In this document: one piece after another, positions 1 to 8,181 of the stretch
How the letters are laid out: the number at the start of each line of letters is the position of its first letter
Position numbering within the stretch: the stretch's first letter is position 1
DNA from: Lysinibacillus odysseyi
Lineage (GTDB): Bacteria; Bacillota; Bacilli; Bacillales_A; Planococcaceae
Assembly: GCA_014595895.1 (NCBI GenBank)
Contig: JABUKB010000010.1
Location: 1 to 60,970, forward strand
Length of the DNA: 60,970 bases
Direction: 5' to 3'
Translations under genes and position numbers: made by a program
Notes under the pieces: generated by a model
Databases searched by the model: none
What the model was told of the DNA's origin: nothing
Seen by the model: only the letters and a program-made list of their open reading frames with translations

Positions 1-113
1 GTTTGAAAGCTCATTTGCTTTGCTAGCGCTTCAACCGAAGTTGAAGTCTTTAAGTTGTTCGAGTTCATCACTCAAACTTGTATAATTAACGTTTACTTGT
101 TCAGTTTTCAAAG
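1..113 (-). other. Leader of a 16S rRNA gene lying beyond the left edge
   Basis: Read on the minus strand, this stretch holds the motif TTTGAAAACTGAACAA (complement of about 97-113), which is typical of the region just upstream of 16S rRNA in Bacillales, and it ends in ATGAGCTTTCAAAC at the window edge. The 16S gene itself would start just outside the window. Together with the two promoters upstream, this is the transcribed leader of an rrn operon running leftward. Confidence 0.65.
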
Positions 114-152
114 TTCATTTTTCCGTCACATTTACTTATGCGACTGTTTATT

Positions 153-263
153 ATCTTAACATTCTTATTGTACGTTTGTCAACAGAATCTATTAAGTTTT
201 TTATTTCTTTGTTGCTGTCTTAGCAACGTTTATAACTATAACCCCCTTTTATACAATTAGCAA
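153..263 (-). promoter_or_regulatory. Tandem rrn promoters P1 and P2
   Basis: Two sigma-A-type promoters can be read on the minus strand. P1 has -35 TTGCTA (complement of 258-263), a 17-bp spacer and -10 TATAGT (235-240). P2 has -35 TTGACA (177-182), an 18-bp spacer and -10 TAAGAT (153-158). They fire toward the 16S leader at 1-113, and a tandem arrangement is usual for Bacillales rrn operons. Confidence 0.65.
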
Positions 264-502
264 CCCTTTCGTTAAAAGAAAAATAATTCAGATTTTAATT
301 ACCGATTCTACTTCATTGCTAATTGGTGTTTCTTCCTATTATATAAACATCCAAAAATCGTAAAGCTTTTTCACTTGTCATTATTACTCTTTCATTTATA
401 CGATGTTAAAACATTTTTTCATTTTTATATTTTCCTTGCAAATGAAGGTCTGCTCGCTACTTTCTATTTTGACAGTAAAGCGATAAGCGGCTCAATAAAT
501 CA
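264..502. other. Intergenic stretch, no gene seen
   Basis: AT-rich DNA between the rrn promoters and the pbuG terminator. The only longer reading frame, on the plus strand from 375, runs through the pbuG terminator into the antisense of pbuG and has no convincing ribosome binding site. I see no gene here. Confidence 0.5.
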
Positions 503-535
503 CAAAAACCAGCCATACAAAATGTATGACTGGCT
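503..535 (-). terminator. Rho-independent terminator of pbuG
   Basis: On the minus strand CCAGTCATACA pairs with TGTATGGCTGG across a short T-rich loop (one G-U pair) and is followed by TTTTTGTG. It lies just downstream of the pbuG stop codon. Confidence 0.85.
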
Positions 536-547
536 TTCGTCTCTTAT

Positions 548-1882
548 TTACATAGCTCCTACTGTCGCTAAATAGATTAAGAAAATTACTGCAAAGATGT
601 ACATAATCGGATGCACTTCTTTTGCTCTGCCCTTTAAGATCATTGTTAATGGGTAAAATACGAAACCTACTGCAAGACCTGTCGCAATCGATGATGTTAA
701 TGGCATCATCAACATTGTGAAGAACGCTGGCACTGCTACTTCGAATTTATTCCAATCGATTTCTCCAAGTGAAGCTACCATCAAAATACCTACGATGATT
801 AAAGCTGGTGCTGTTACTGCTTTTGTAATGACAATTAATACCGGCAAGAAGAACAGTGATAGCAAGAAGAAGATACCCGTTACAACAGACGCGAAACCAG
901 AACGTGCACCTGCACCTACACCTGCAGAAGATTCAACATAAGAAGTAACCGTTGATGTACCAAAAATCGAACCTGTAATTGTAGCAATCGAATCTGAAAT
1001 TAACGCTTTACCTGCACGAGGTAATTTATTATCTTTTACAAAGCCTGCTTGGTTTGCTACGGCCATTAATGTACCTGCATTATCAAAGAAATCTACGAAT
1101 AAGAATGAAAGAATCACTGACAACATTGTTAATGTATAAAACCCTGGATCACCGAATGCTGAGAATAACGCACCGAAAGTCGGCTCTACGCTTGGCGGTG
1201 CTGATACAATTTGTGTTGGTAAATCTACTAAACCAAAGATCATACCCACAATCGCTGTTAACGCCATACCGATGAATACGCCAGCTTTTATTCCGCGTAC
1301 TAATAAAATAACCGTAACGATGATACCGAAAATCGCTAAAAGCACTTCTGGACTATGTAAATTACCTAAACCCACTACTGTTGCTTCATTCGCTACGATG
1401 ATTTCGGCATTTTTTAAACCGATAAACGCTACGAATAAACCAATCCCCGCTCCTACTGCTAACTTAAGTTCCATTGGAATCGCATTGATTAATTTTTCGC
1501 GCAATCCAGTGACTGTTAATAATAAGAAGAAAACTCCTGATACAAATACCGCTGCTAAAGCATGTTGCCATGGACTGCCATTTGTTAAAACAACTGTGTA
1601 AGCAAAAAATGCATTTAACCCTAAACCAGGTGCCAATGCAAGGGGATATCTCGCTAAAATCCCCATAACGAAACAACCTATTGCTGCTGATACCGCAGTT
1701 GCCACGAATACCGCTCCGTAATCCATACGTAGTGCGTCTGGCAATCCCTCAACATCTTGCAACGTTAAAATATTTGGGTTAACGACTAAAATATAAGCCA
1801 TTGCTAAGAATGTAGTAAAACCACCTAGAATCTCGCGCTTATAATTTGTGCCGAGTTCATCAAATTGGAAATACTTTTTCAT
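548..1882 (-). CDS. pbuG: NCS2/AzgA-family guanine-hypoxanthine permease PbuG
   Basis: Proton-coupled purine base importer of the cytoplasmic membrane. The 444 residues are almost entirely hydrophobic helices, about 12-14 segments, and the length matches B. subtilis PbuG. The conserved family block FVDFFDNAGTLMAVANQAGF is present near residue 270, and an N-terminal NPNIL/FVATAVSAA region fits the AzgA branch. The gene is monocistronic, with a guanine riboswitch and an intrinsic terminator in its 5' leader and another terminator after it. In B. subtilis pbuG lies next to guaA; here roughly 16 kb of accessory DNA separates them. Hypoxanthine/guanine specificity is inferred from the family and the riboswitch. 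Confidence 0.92.
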   Translation of the reverse strand: MKKYFQFDELGTNYKREILGGFTTFLAMAYILVVNPNILTLQDVEGLPDALRMDYGAVFVATAVSAAIGCFVMGILARYPLALAPGLGLNAFFAYTVVLTNGSPWQHALAAVFVSGVFFLLLTVTGLREKLINAIPMELKLAVGAGIGLFVAFIGLKNAEIIVANEATVVGLGNLHSPEVLLAIFGIIVTVILLVRGIKAGVFIGMALTAIVGMIFGLVDLPTQIVSAPPSVEPTFGALFSAFGDPGFYTLTMLSVILSFLFVDFFDNAGTLMAVANQAGFVKDNKLPRAGKALISDSIATITGSIFGTSTVTSYVESSAGVGAGARSGFASVVTGIFFLLSLFFLPVLIVITKAVTAPALIIVGILMVASLGEIDWNKFEVAVPAFFTMLMMPLTSSIATGLAVGFVFYPLTMILKGRAKEVHPIMYIFAVIFLIYLATVGAM

Positions 1883-1933
1883 TTTGTACTGTTCCTCCGT
1901 CTATGTGCCGCTTTATCCCAAGAATAAGAAAAT

Positions 1934-1974
1934 AAAAAAAAGCATGCCTACTATTATCATTAGTCGCACGCTTT
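1934..1974 (-). terminator. Riboswitch expression-platform terminator for pbuG
   Basis: On the minus strand AAAGCGTGC pairs with GCATGCTTT (one G-U), extended by CTA/TAG, and runs straight into a T tract. It lies between the purine aptamer and the pbuG start codon, so guanine binding would favour termination. Confidence 0.85.
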
Positions 1975-2008
1975 GATTGTTATCTAGTAATGAATACAAC
2001 CATTTCCA

Positions 2009-2078
2009 CTATCGTAGTCAAATCTTTTACGGTGATTTGGTAGAAACTTTTGGACCTTATTCCCAATATTATACGACG
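2009..2078 (-). promoter_or_regulatory. Guanine (purine) riboswitch aptamer upstream of pbuG
   Basis: The minus strand carries the purine-riboswitch core in order: TATAAT at P1/P2, a P2 of TTGG/CCAA, AAGTTTCTACC (J2/3), a P3 of AAATC/GATTT with loop ACCGTAAA, and GACTACG (J3/1). The specificity position is C (GACTA rather than GATTA), which indicates guanine/hypoxanthine rather than adenine. The P2 loop deviates somewhat from the usual ATATGG. Confidence 0.93.
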
Positions 2079-2207
2079 ACATTATTTAATTTACGTAAGT
2101 ACTATATCACTTCATTTTTTAGATATCAATAGTAAATCCGAACATTATTATCTTTTTTTTATTTATAGTTCGTGAAGTCGTCACTTTTTTTATAATATTT
2201 GAATTAC

Positions 2208-3209
2208 CTAGTAAACCAACAGTGTACCATCAGCAAATAGATCATACTCTCTTTTTAACTGACTGACATGCTTGGTTTTCGGCAGTAGCAGCTCCGCGCC
2301 TCCGCGCAGGTAATCTAGTACTTCGGCTGAAATCGCAAAACGCACGCCTACAAATTGGTCATCCCAGCTTTTGATTGTATTAAAGAATAGGCTAGCAGAC
2401 GTATCCAGAATATAATAAGTTTGTTTTTTGAGGTTAATAGTCTTTTTCAGCTTTTTTAATTCGATGGGTTGCCCGTCCGTTAAACTCGTTGCTTCCTGTG
2501 TATAGCCCAGCAAGTTAAACCACGTAGCATAATGCCGGTAAATAACGGCTCGGACATCTTGTTCAGCAGTTGGCGCTTCATTTGCCGTATGTGTATAGTG
2601 AATGGCCGATACGGCGTCCTTATCGGACTTCGTTACTGAAATAAAGAGCGCATAAAAATCACTCGCCATCAGATTTGTCCAATCGGTTGCTGCTTCGCTT
2701 CTTAATAGCGCTTCTCTTAGCTTCCCTTTATTGCGCACATCCCTCGAACCTTTTGACTCGATAAAAGAAGCATTCCCCGATGTATCCAATGCTACTAAAT
2801 CAGGGAAAGCCTGTCCCCTGTTCTCATGCAGGATAGCTGAAAAATCCGCGACAAATGGTTTTTCTAGATTTTGCTGCGCAAATAAGTATCCCATCGCCGG
2901 CGCTAACTCCCCTGTTCTTGTCGATAGTAAATAATCCCGCACTTTCGTATCTACTTCTTCTATAAATCCAAATTCCTGCCCATCACTAATAAGAGGATAA
3001 AGTGCACTATAAGAACTGATTGCCTGATAGATTAGCAGAGGGTCCTTTGGTTGGAGAGCTAAAATTGTCCGTGCTAATGCAATAATTAATTTACGAGCCG
3101 AAAAAGCTAGCTCTTGTGTCTCTCCGCTTTCTACTAGTCTCACGCCTATTTTTTTCACTGACTCCGGTGTATAACCTATCATTTGTACCACTTTGTTTCC
3201 CGTAAACAT
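2208..3209 (-). CDS. Uncharacterised protein with a PD-(D/E)XK nuclease-like motif
   Basis: A 333-residue soluble protein I do not recognise as a named family. Near the middle, PDLVALD is followed about ten residues later by FIESKG, the P-D...E-x-K layout of the PD-(D/E)XK fold, preceded by a helix with a conserved-looking Glu (SAILHENRGQAF). The flanking regions are mixed alpha/beta without membrane segments. The start is supported by GAAGGAGG seven bases upstream and a TTGATT/TATAAA promoter. It is transcribed alone, divergently from the GTP cyclohydrolase gene. Nuclease activity is an inference from one motif; it could equally be a non-catalytic member of the fold. Confidence 0.6.
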   Translation of the reverse strand: MFTGNKVVQMIGYTPESVKKIGVRLVESGETQELAFSARKLIIALARTILALQPKDPLLIYQAISSYSALYPLISDGQEFGFIEEVDTKVRDYLLSTRTGELAPAMGYLFAQQNLEKPFVADFSAILHENRGQAFPDLVALDTSGNASFIESKGSRDVRNKGKLREALLRSEAATDWTNLMASDFYALFISVTKSDKDAVSAIHYTHTANEAPTAEQDVRAVIYRHYATWFNLLGYTQEATSLTDGQPIELKKLKKTINLKKQTYYILDTSASLFFNTIKSWDDQFVGVRFAISAEVLDYLRGGAELLLPKTKHVSQLKREYDLFADGTLLVY

Positions 3210-3248
3210 ATTAATCGCCTCCTTCTTTCTATGTATGTTTCTCTCTCT

Positions 3249-3276
3249 TTTATATATTCCTGTTTTTAGGAATCAA
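3249..3276 (-). promoter_or_regulatory. Putative sigma-A promoter of the PD-(D/E)XK-like gene
   Basis: On the minus strand TTGATT (3271-3276) and TATAAA (3249-3254) are separated by 16 bp, about 45 bp upstream of a strong GGAGG/ATG. The inverted repeat TTCCT/AGGAA lies in the spacer. Confidence 0.4.
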
Positions 3277-3431
3277 AAAAAACAAATCGTATAATTGAAA
3301 TAAAGTACTAGACAAAACAAACATACTTTTTTAAACTAGGTTACATAAAGTAAGTAAAGAAGGTTATAATATAACTGTAGTTACTATTAAAAATGATGGA
3401 TTCACATTCTAGAAAGTGTAGAGGTATGAAT

Positions 3432-4199
3432 ATGAAAAATAAATTAGATAAACTTGTTGAGAAAATACAATTTACAAAACGTAATGATATAGAGAATTTA
3501 AGTGTAGTGGGACCGGTGCGTTTACCGATTAAGCAAGGAGACTTCGAAGCTACTTTCAATTGGTATTCATGGCTTGCAATCGATGCTGCGATTTCCAAGG
3601 AGCAAATGATTGATCAATTATCTTCGATGAATTTAGCGTTTGGTCAGCAATCCTCTGTTCTTGTATATGGGGACTTTGCCAATCGTGACGATGCATTAAT
3701 TCGCATGCACAGCATCTGTCATACGGGTGATATTTTTGGCAGCCAACGCTGTGACTGCGGGTATCAATTACATGAATCGATGAAGATGATTGTCGAGCAT
3801 GGCTGTGGTGCTATTTTTTATTTAGCCGATCATGAAGGTCGCGGGATTGGGTTATTCTCAAAATCATTAGCTTACTTATTGCAAGAAGACGGGCTTGATA
3901 CAGTGGAAGCCAACCATGCACTAGGCTTTGAAGATGACACGCGCTCCTATGAAGACGCGATTAAAGTATTGCAAGTGTTACGCCAAAAACCGGTGACACT
4001 TATTACAAACAATCCAAATAAATTAGCGGCTTTGCGATTGCACGGTTTAGCAGCTGATGGACATATCCCGCTTTGGGGCGGTGCGACAGACACGAACCGT
4101 CATTACTTGGAAACGAAAGTAGAAAAAGCGGGCCATATTCTGATGGAGGGAGGCGTAGACAATGCAAAACGACCAGTATTATATGCAGCTCGCTCTTGA
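3432..4199 (+). CDS. Stand-alone GTP cyclohydrolase II (RibA-type)
   Basis: Opens the imidazole ring of GTP to give the 2,5-diamino-6-ribosylamino-pyrimidinone phosphate that feeds flavin-like pathways. Residues 91-112 carry the zinc site: Cys96, Cys107 and Cys109 have the same spacing as the E. coli enzyme, in HSICHTGD and QRCDCGYQL. The catalytic loop DHEGRGIGL follows at about 133-141. There is no DHBP-synthase domain, unlike the RibBA fusion usual in Bacillus. An upstream in-frame ATG at 3393 exists, but AGAGG at 3420-3424 favours the start used here. The 3' end overlaps ribD by 38 bases, implying translational coupling. No FMN riboswitch is visible upstream. Confidence 0.88.
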   Translation: MKNKLDKLVEKIQFTKRNDIENLSVVGPVRLPIKQGDFEATFNWYSWLAIDAAISKEQMIDQLSSMNLAFGQQSSVLVYGDFANRDDALIRMHSICHTGDIFGSQRCDCGYQLHESMKMIVEHGCGAIFYLADHEGRGIGLFSKSLAYLLQEDGLDTVEANHALGFEDDTRSYEDAIKVLQVLRQKPVTLITNNPNKLAALRLHGLAADGHIPLWGGATDTNRHYLETKVEKAGHILMEGGVDNAKRPVLYAARS

Positions 4200-5253
4200 T
4201 TTAGCAGCCAGCGCGCAAGGGAAAACAAACCCGAACCCATTAGTTGGCGCTGTTATCGTAAAAGACGGCGCCATTGTCGGGACGGGTCTTCACCGCAAAG
4301 CAGGAGAGCCTCATGCAGAGGTTCATGCTTTTCGCATGGCAGGCGATCATGCGCAAGGTGGGACACTTTATGTAACACTAGAACCTTGTTCACACTTTGG
4401 AAAAACACCCCCCTGTGCTAATTTAGTCAAAGAATCAGGGGTTAAGCGTGTGGTGGTCGCAATGCAAGATCCGAACCCATCCGTAGCAGGACGCGGCATC
4501 AATTTATTGCGCGAGGCAGGCATTGAAGTAGAAGTCGGAGTCCTGAAAGAACAGGCTTTAGAACTAAATGAACGTTTTATTCATAATATGTTAACAGCAA
4601 GGCCCTTTGTCATCTCGAAATTCGCGATGACATTAGACGGCAAAATTGCTACATATAATGGACACTCTCAATGGATTACAGGCGAAGAAGCGCGGAAAAA
4701 CGTTCACGAGCTACGCGATCAAGTAGATGCGATTTTAGTCGGCGTTGGCACGGTAATAAAGGATAACCCAGCCCTCACGACCCGCCTCCCTGATCGCACT
4801 GGCAAAAACCCGATCCGTATCATTCTTGACCTTACATTGCGCACGCCGGTTGATGCACAGGTTACTAAAACCGATGTTGCTCGCACGATTATTGTAACGG
4901 CACAAGGCAATGAACAAAAGGCTGCACTTTATAACGGTGTGGAATTTATCTACGTGCGAGTGACAGACGGACAGCTAGATTTACATGCCGCGCTTGATGC
5001 TTTGTATGTACACGGAATCACGGATATATTGGTTGAGGGCGGCGGCATGATCAATGCTTCTTTCTTGCGTGCCGGTCTGATCGATAAATTTATTGTTTAT
5101 GTAGCACCTAAAGTGTTAGGTGGAGCCCAGTCCATTACACCATTTACGGGAGCCGATGTGGATACAATTGACGCTGCTGCATTATTGTCATTTGATCATG
5201 TGGAGAAAATAGGCGATGATCTGCGCATCATAGCCTATCCGAAGAAAGGCTGA
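4162..5253 (+). CDS. ribD: RibD-type bifunctional pyrimidine deaminase/reductase
   Basis: Deaminates the GTP cyclohydrolase II product and then reduces the ribose to ribityl using NADPH. The deaminase domain (1-145) has the zinc ligands HAE (51-53) and PC...PPC (75-85). The reductase domain (about 150-363) contains KFAMTLDGKIAT and, near residue 290, VEGGGMINASF. The length of 363 residues is normal. A strong AGGGAGG lies within the end of the GCH II gene. No riboflavin synthase or lumazine synthase gene follows, so this is not a complete rib operon; the next genes are a flavin monooxygenase and a nucleotidase. Confidence 0.9.
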   Translation: MQNDQYYMQLALDLAASAQGKTNPNPLVGAVIVKDGAIVGTGLHRKAGEPHAEVHAFRMAGDHAQGGTLYVTLEPCSHFGKTPPCANLVKESGVKRVVVAMQDPNPSVAGRGINLLREAGIEVEVGVLKEQALELNERFIHNMLTARPFVISKFAMTLDGKIATYNGHSQWITGEEARKNVHELRDQVDAILVGVGTVIKDNPALTTRLPDRTGKNPIRIILDLTLRTPVDAQVTKTDVARTIIVTAQGNEQKAALYNGVEFIYVRVTDGQLDLHAALDALYVHGITDILVEGGGMINASFLRAGLIDKFIVYVAPKVLGGAQSITPFTGADVDTIDAAALLSFDHVEKIGDDLRIIAYPKKG

Positions 5254-5257
5254 TTGT

Positions 5258-6340
5258 ATGGAACAACAAGTGGATGTTTGTATTGTAGGAGCAGGTCCCG
5301 GGGGGATGCTGCTTGCTTATTTGTTGGCAAAGAAAAATATATCTGTCTTACTATTAGAGCGTGCCAATCATATTGCGAAAACATTCCGCGGTGAACACTT
5401 AAATGAAGAAGGAGAAGCCGTGCTAAAAAAGCATGAACTTTATGAGGAAGTGGCAAAGCGCGGATTATTAAAAATGGAACAGCTAGAATATTGGCTAGAT
5501 GGCCGATTAACAAAAACCATTACAGCTGACCCGGCCGTTGGGCATTTAGGCATTCATGTCCCGCAGGCTCATCTTTTAGAAGCGATTTTGCAAAAAGCAC
5601 AGCCCTATAACACTTTTTCCTATTCCTTAAATTCCCGTGTGACGTCTCTTTTACAAGATGAAACAGGACAATATACGGGTGTGCGAGTACAGCGGGATGA
5701 TACAGAATTTACCGTTCGTTGTCAGCTCATTGTCGGGGCAGACGGGCGCTATTCTACGGTCCGTAAACAAGCCAACATCGAACCGGTAATCCGCAAACAT
5801 GGCTATGACCTGTTATGGGCACGGATCCCTGCGCCTGCCAATTGGAAGCCCTCTATTAAGATGGCCCTTGTTGATGGCATGCAGATCTCTTTATTTACAC
5901 AAGTGCATGATTACGTCCAAATCGGTTGGCAAATTGAACCGGGCTCGTACCCTGTCATACGTAAACAGCCTTTTGACGTCTTTATCGATAAATTGGTTAT
6001 GGCATTCCCGGAGCTCACACAAACAGTGCAAGAACACATTACCTCTTGGCAGGATTTCATTTTACTGGATGTCTTTAGCAGCTATACGGACTGCTGGGGG
6101 AAAAATGGTCTCGCGTTAATTGGAGACGCGGTGCATACAATGACTCCTACAGGCGCATATGGTTTAAATAGCGCAATGAAGGACGCAGATGTATTGGCAA
6201 GCTTACTGGAGAAACATACGCTTGACCAACTAGATAGCATGGCTTGCAGCTCGCAGAGAAAGCAACAAATCGAAAAAATCCAGGCACTTCAAATTGAAAA
6301 AGAACAAGGTTTTGTCTCCCAATTTGCTGTCATGGTATAG
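5258..6340 (+). CDS. FAD-dependent aromatic-type monooxygenase
   Basis: A 360-residue class A flavoprotein hydroxylase. It has the N-terminal Rossmann motif GAGPGG (11-16) followed by the ribose-binding Glu in LLLERA, the middle DG motif (VGADGRYSTVRK, about 160-170), and the second FAD motif LALIGDAVHTMTPTGAYG near residue 285. This is the UbiH/PHBH fold. It starts four bases after the ribD stop codon with AAAGG eight bases ahead. The substrate is unknown. Linkage to GCH II and RibD suggests a pyrimidine, pterin or flavin-like intermediate, but that is inference. Confidence 0.8.
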   Translation: MEQQVDVCIVGAGPGGMLLAYLLAKKNISVLLLERANHIAKTFRGEHLNEEGEAVLKKHELYEEVAKRGLLKMEQLEYWLDGRLTKTITADPAVGHLGIHVPQAHLLEAILQKAQPYNTFSYSLNSRVTSLLQDETGQYTGVRVQRDDTEFTVRCQLIVGADGRYSTVRKQANIEPVIRKHGYDLLWARIPAPANWKPSIKMALVDGMQISLFTQVHDYVQIGWQIEPGSYPVIRKQPFDVFIDKLVMAFPELTQTVQEHITSWQDFILLDVFSSYTDCWGKNGLALIGDAVHTMTPTGAYGLNSAMKDADVLASLLEKHTLDQLDSMACSSQRKQQIEKIQALQIEKEQGFVSQFAVMV

Positions 6341-6349
6341 GAGGAAATT

Positions 6350-6907
6350 ATGCGTATAGGCTTCGATATTGACGATACACTGATCGATTTGCGTCAACAC
6401 GCATTTCATTTATACAATAAAAAGTTAAACAAAGCTTTACCAGTAGAGATTTATCATCAAATCCCTACCGTGGAAATCCACGCTCCATTTGAATTAACAT
6501 CCGAGCAAGGCAAGCAAATGTGGCAAGATTGCATGGAAGAGATCTATTTTACAGACTGCCCTGCTTTTGATGCAGCGGTGGACACATTAAATCAGCTGGC
6601 TGCTGATGGGCATGAAATTTTTTATATTACGTCACGCCCCAAGCATCACTGCCCGCGTACAAAAGCGTGGGTCAAAGCGCAAGGCTTCCCCGTCAAAGAT
6701 GAAAATTTCTTCTGCGGTATGGCGGATCATGAGAAAATCGATATTATCAAATCACTCAAACTGGATATCTATGTAGATGATAAGCCGGCCGTTCTGGACA
6801 CTTTGCAAGGTATCGGCACTAAAATAATCGTCAGGGATCGTTCTTATAACCAAGATGTAAAGCATACGCGCTTAACGGATTGGGCAACATTTAAAAATTA
6901 TTTATAA
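6350..6907 (+). CDS. HAD-superfamily 5'-nucleotidase (NT5C/YqfW-like)
   Basis: A 185-residue phosphatase with all HAD motifs: FDIDDTLI with Asp6 and Asp8 (motif I), YITSRP (motif II), a Lys in motif III (HEKIDIIKSL) and DIYVDDKP (motif IV, near 141-147). The family dephosphorylates nucleoside monophosphates. It follows the monooxygenase by nine bases with a good GAGGA site and closes the cluster ahead of a strong terminator. In this context it could remove the phosphate from a ribitylamino-pyrimidine intermediate, a step that HAD enzymes perform in riboflavin synthesis; this is inference. Confidence 0.75.
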   Translation: MRIGFDIDDTLIDLRQHAFHLYNKKLNKALPVEIYHQIPTVEIHAPFELTSEQGKQMWQDCMEEIYFTDCPAFDAAVDTLNQLAADGHEIFYITSRPKHHCPRTKAWVKAQGFPVKDENFFCGMADHEKIDIIKSLKLDIYVDDKPAVLDTLQGIGTKIIVRDRSYNQDVKHTRLTDWATFKNYL

Positions 6908-6910
6908 AAT

Positions 6911-6940
6911 ATAGAGGCGGCACTTGCCGCCTCTATTTTG
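6911..6940. terminator. Bidirectional terminator
   Basis: An 11-bp perfect stem, ATAGAGGCGGC (6911-6921) and GCCGCCTCTAT (6926-6936), with a 4-base loop. It is flanked by a T run on the plus strand and an A-rich run that serves the minus strand. It ends the GCH II-nucleotidase cluster and also the opposing gene, whose stop codon lies in the stem. Confidence 0.85.
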
Positions 6941-7298
6941 TTTCTGGATAAATCATTGTTCGATAAACGTTTCTCGTGACTGGATCGATTATCATCACTT
7001 TTATAGTAAACTCTTCAAGAGACTTCCCTAAAAAGGCATTATAATAACCACAACTAATGACCAGCGTTCGCAACGCTCTAGTCGTACACAACATATCGAA
7101 ATTCTCATACTTTATAAAACAATGGATTTCCTCAAAATGCGGAGCATACTCAATCGCTTCCACAAACGGAGAACATTTTCCATCTATTAAACTTTCTAAC
7201 TGATCTAAGATGCTATCTCTTGCATCCTCTACGGATGAATGGAAGTTTCCGAATGAATCGAGATAATTCGCAACCCCATTGATAAAAGTTGTCCGCAT
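6933..7298 (-). CDS. Hypothetical protein, 121 residues
   Basis: No family recognised. It is a soluble, mixed alpha/beta protein with a helical acidic N-terminus (SVEDARDSILDQLESLI) and a C-terminal strand-rich part (KVMIIDPVTRNVYRTMIY). The start has GGGGGAAGG just upstream. The stop codon sits inside the bidirectional terminator, so the gene is compactly converged with the nucleotidase. Confidence 0.6.
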   Translation of the reverse strand: MRTTFINGVANYLDSFGNFHSSVEDARDSILDQLESLIDGKCSPFVEAIEYAPHFEEIHCFIKYENFDMLCTTRALRTLVISCGYYNAFLGKSLEEFTIKVMIIDPVTRNVYRTMIYPETK

Positions 7299-7475
7299 CT
7301 AACCTTCCCCCTATCATCTATAAGGGTATATTATTTCCTATTAAATGTAAATTGATTCGATTAAAAAAGGCAACCAGCATGCTATCTGATTACCTTTTGA
7401 CATTCTATCTGTCCTCCTTGTTTACTAAGCTTTTGCTAGTTTATCTGCTGTATATTGGCACACCCTTTATACGTA

Positions 7476-7520
7476 AAAAAGCAGCTACCGCATAGGCAAA
7501 ACACTTATGCGATAGCTGCA
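7476..7520 (-). terminator. Terminator of the VOC-family gene
   Basis: GCAGCTACCGCATA (7482-7495) pairs with TATGCGATAGCTGC (7507-7520), one mismatch. On the minus strand it is followed by a run of T (complement of 7476-7481). Confidence 0.8.
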
Positions 7521-7542
7521 TTATTTTTAACTTTTCTTCACG

Positions 7543-7941
7543 TTATTTAGGAAGATTCAGCTGCCATGAAACTCCAAATCGGTCATTTACCCATCCGAAC
7601 TTTTTGCTGAAACCATAGTCGCCTAAAGGCATAAGTGCTTGACCGCCTTCGTTCAGTTTCTCATAAAGGTCGCCAAGTTCTTCTTCGGTATCACAAGTAA
7701 CATATATGGAGAATGAAGGTGTAAAGGTAAACTGATGTTTTATATTACTGTCAATGCACATGAATTCCTGCCCTTTTAAGGTAAAAGTGGCCTGCATGAC
7801 AGTCCCTTCATCCCCACTTTCATTGGCACCATATCGAACAATATTTGTAATGGTTGCATCCTCAATAAGAGATATGTAAAAATTCATTGCTTCCTCTGCC
7901 TTGCCATCTTGAAACATTAAAAATGGTGTAATCTTTTCCAT
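7543..7941 (-). CDS. VOC-superfamily (PhnB/glyoxalase-like) protein
   Basis: A 132-residue protein of the PhnB-like branch of the vicinal oxygen chelate fold. Family marks are the start MEKITPFLMFQ, followed by AEEAMNFYISL, then GQEFMCIDS and, at the C-terminus, YGFSKKFGWVNDRFGVSWQL. These proteins are usually annotated as 3-demethylubiquinone-9 3-methyltransferase-like, but no catalytic role is established. The gene stands alone with its own terminator. Chemical function unknown. Confidence 0.8.
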   Translation of the reverse strand: MEKITPFLMFQDGKAEEAMNFYISLIEDATITNIVRYGANESGDEGTVMQATFTLKGQEFMCIDSNIKHQFTFTPSFSIYVTCDTEEELGDLYEKLNEGGQALMPLGDYGFSKKFGWVNDRFGVSWQLNLPK

Positions 7942-8181
7942 GATCCCTCTACTCCTCTTTTACTAATCGTTAATATAAGTACAATTTTCTATAGAAATCG
8001 ATTATAACATATTCAAATGAAATGCCTTATGAACAGCGTTACAACTCAATAGTTATGACATAATTCTTAATAAGTAGGAAATCAATATTTTAAAGATTCT
8101 GTAAACGTTACCTAAATTTAATATACAGGTTCGCATTTTATCGTTTATACTAAGAATAGATTCATATGAGAGGTGAATGAA

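Noticed and set aside
375-575. Plus-strand 66-codon frame near the left edge
   Set aside because: It runs through the pbuG terminator hairpin into the antisense of pbuG and lacks a ribosome binding site.
1054-1601. Plus-strand frames inside pbuG
   Set aside because: Antisense shadows of a well-recognised permease gene; no ribosome sites, no family resemblance.
3210-3431. Possible FMN riboswitch upstream of the GTP cyclohydrolase II gene
   Set aside because: None of the conserved RFN-element blocks is present and the region is too short.
7289-7495. Plus-strand 68-codon frame with hydrophobic residues
   Set aside because: It starts in the 5' end of the opposing gene, has no convincing ribosome site and ends inside a terminator stem.
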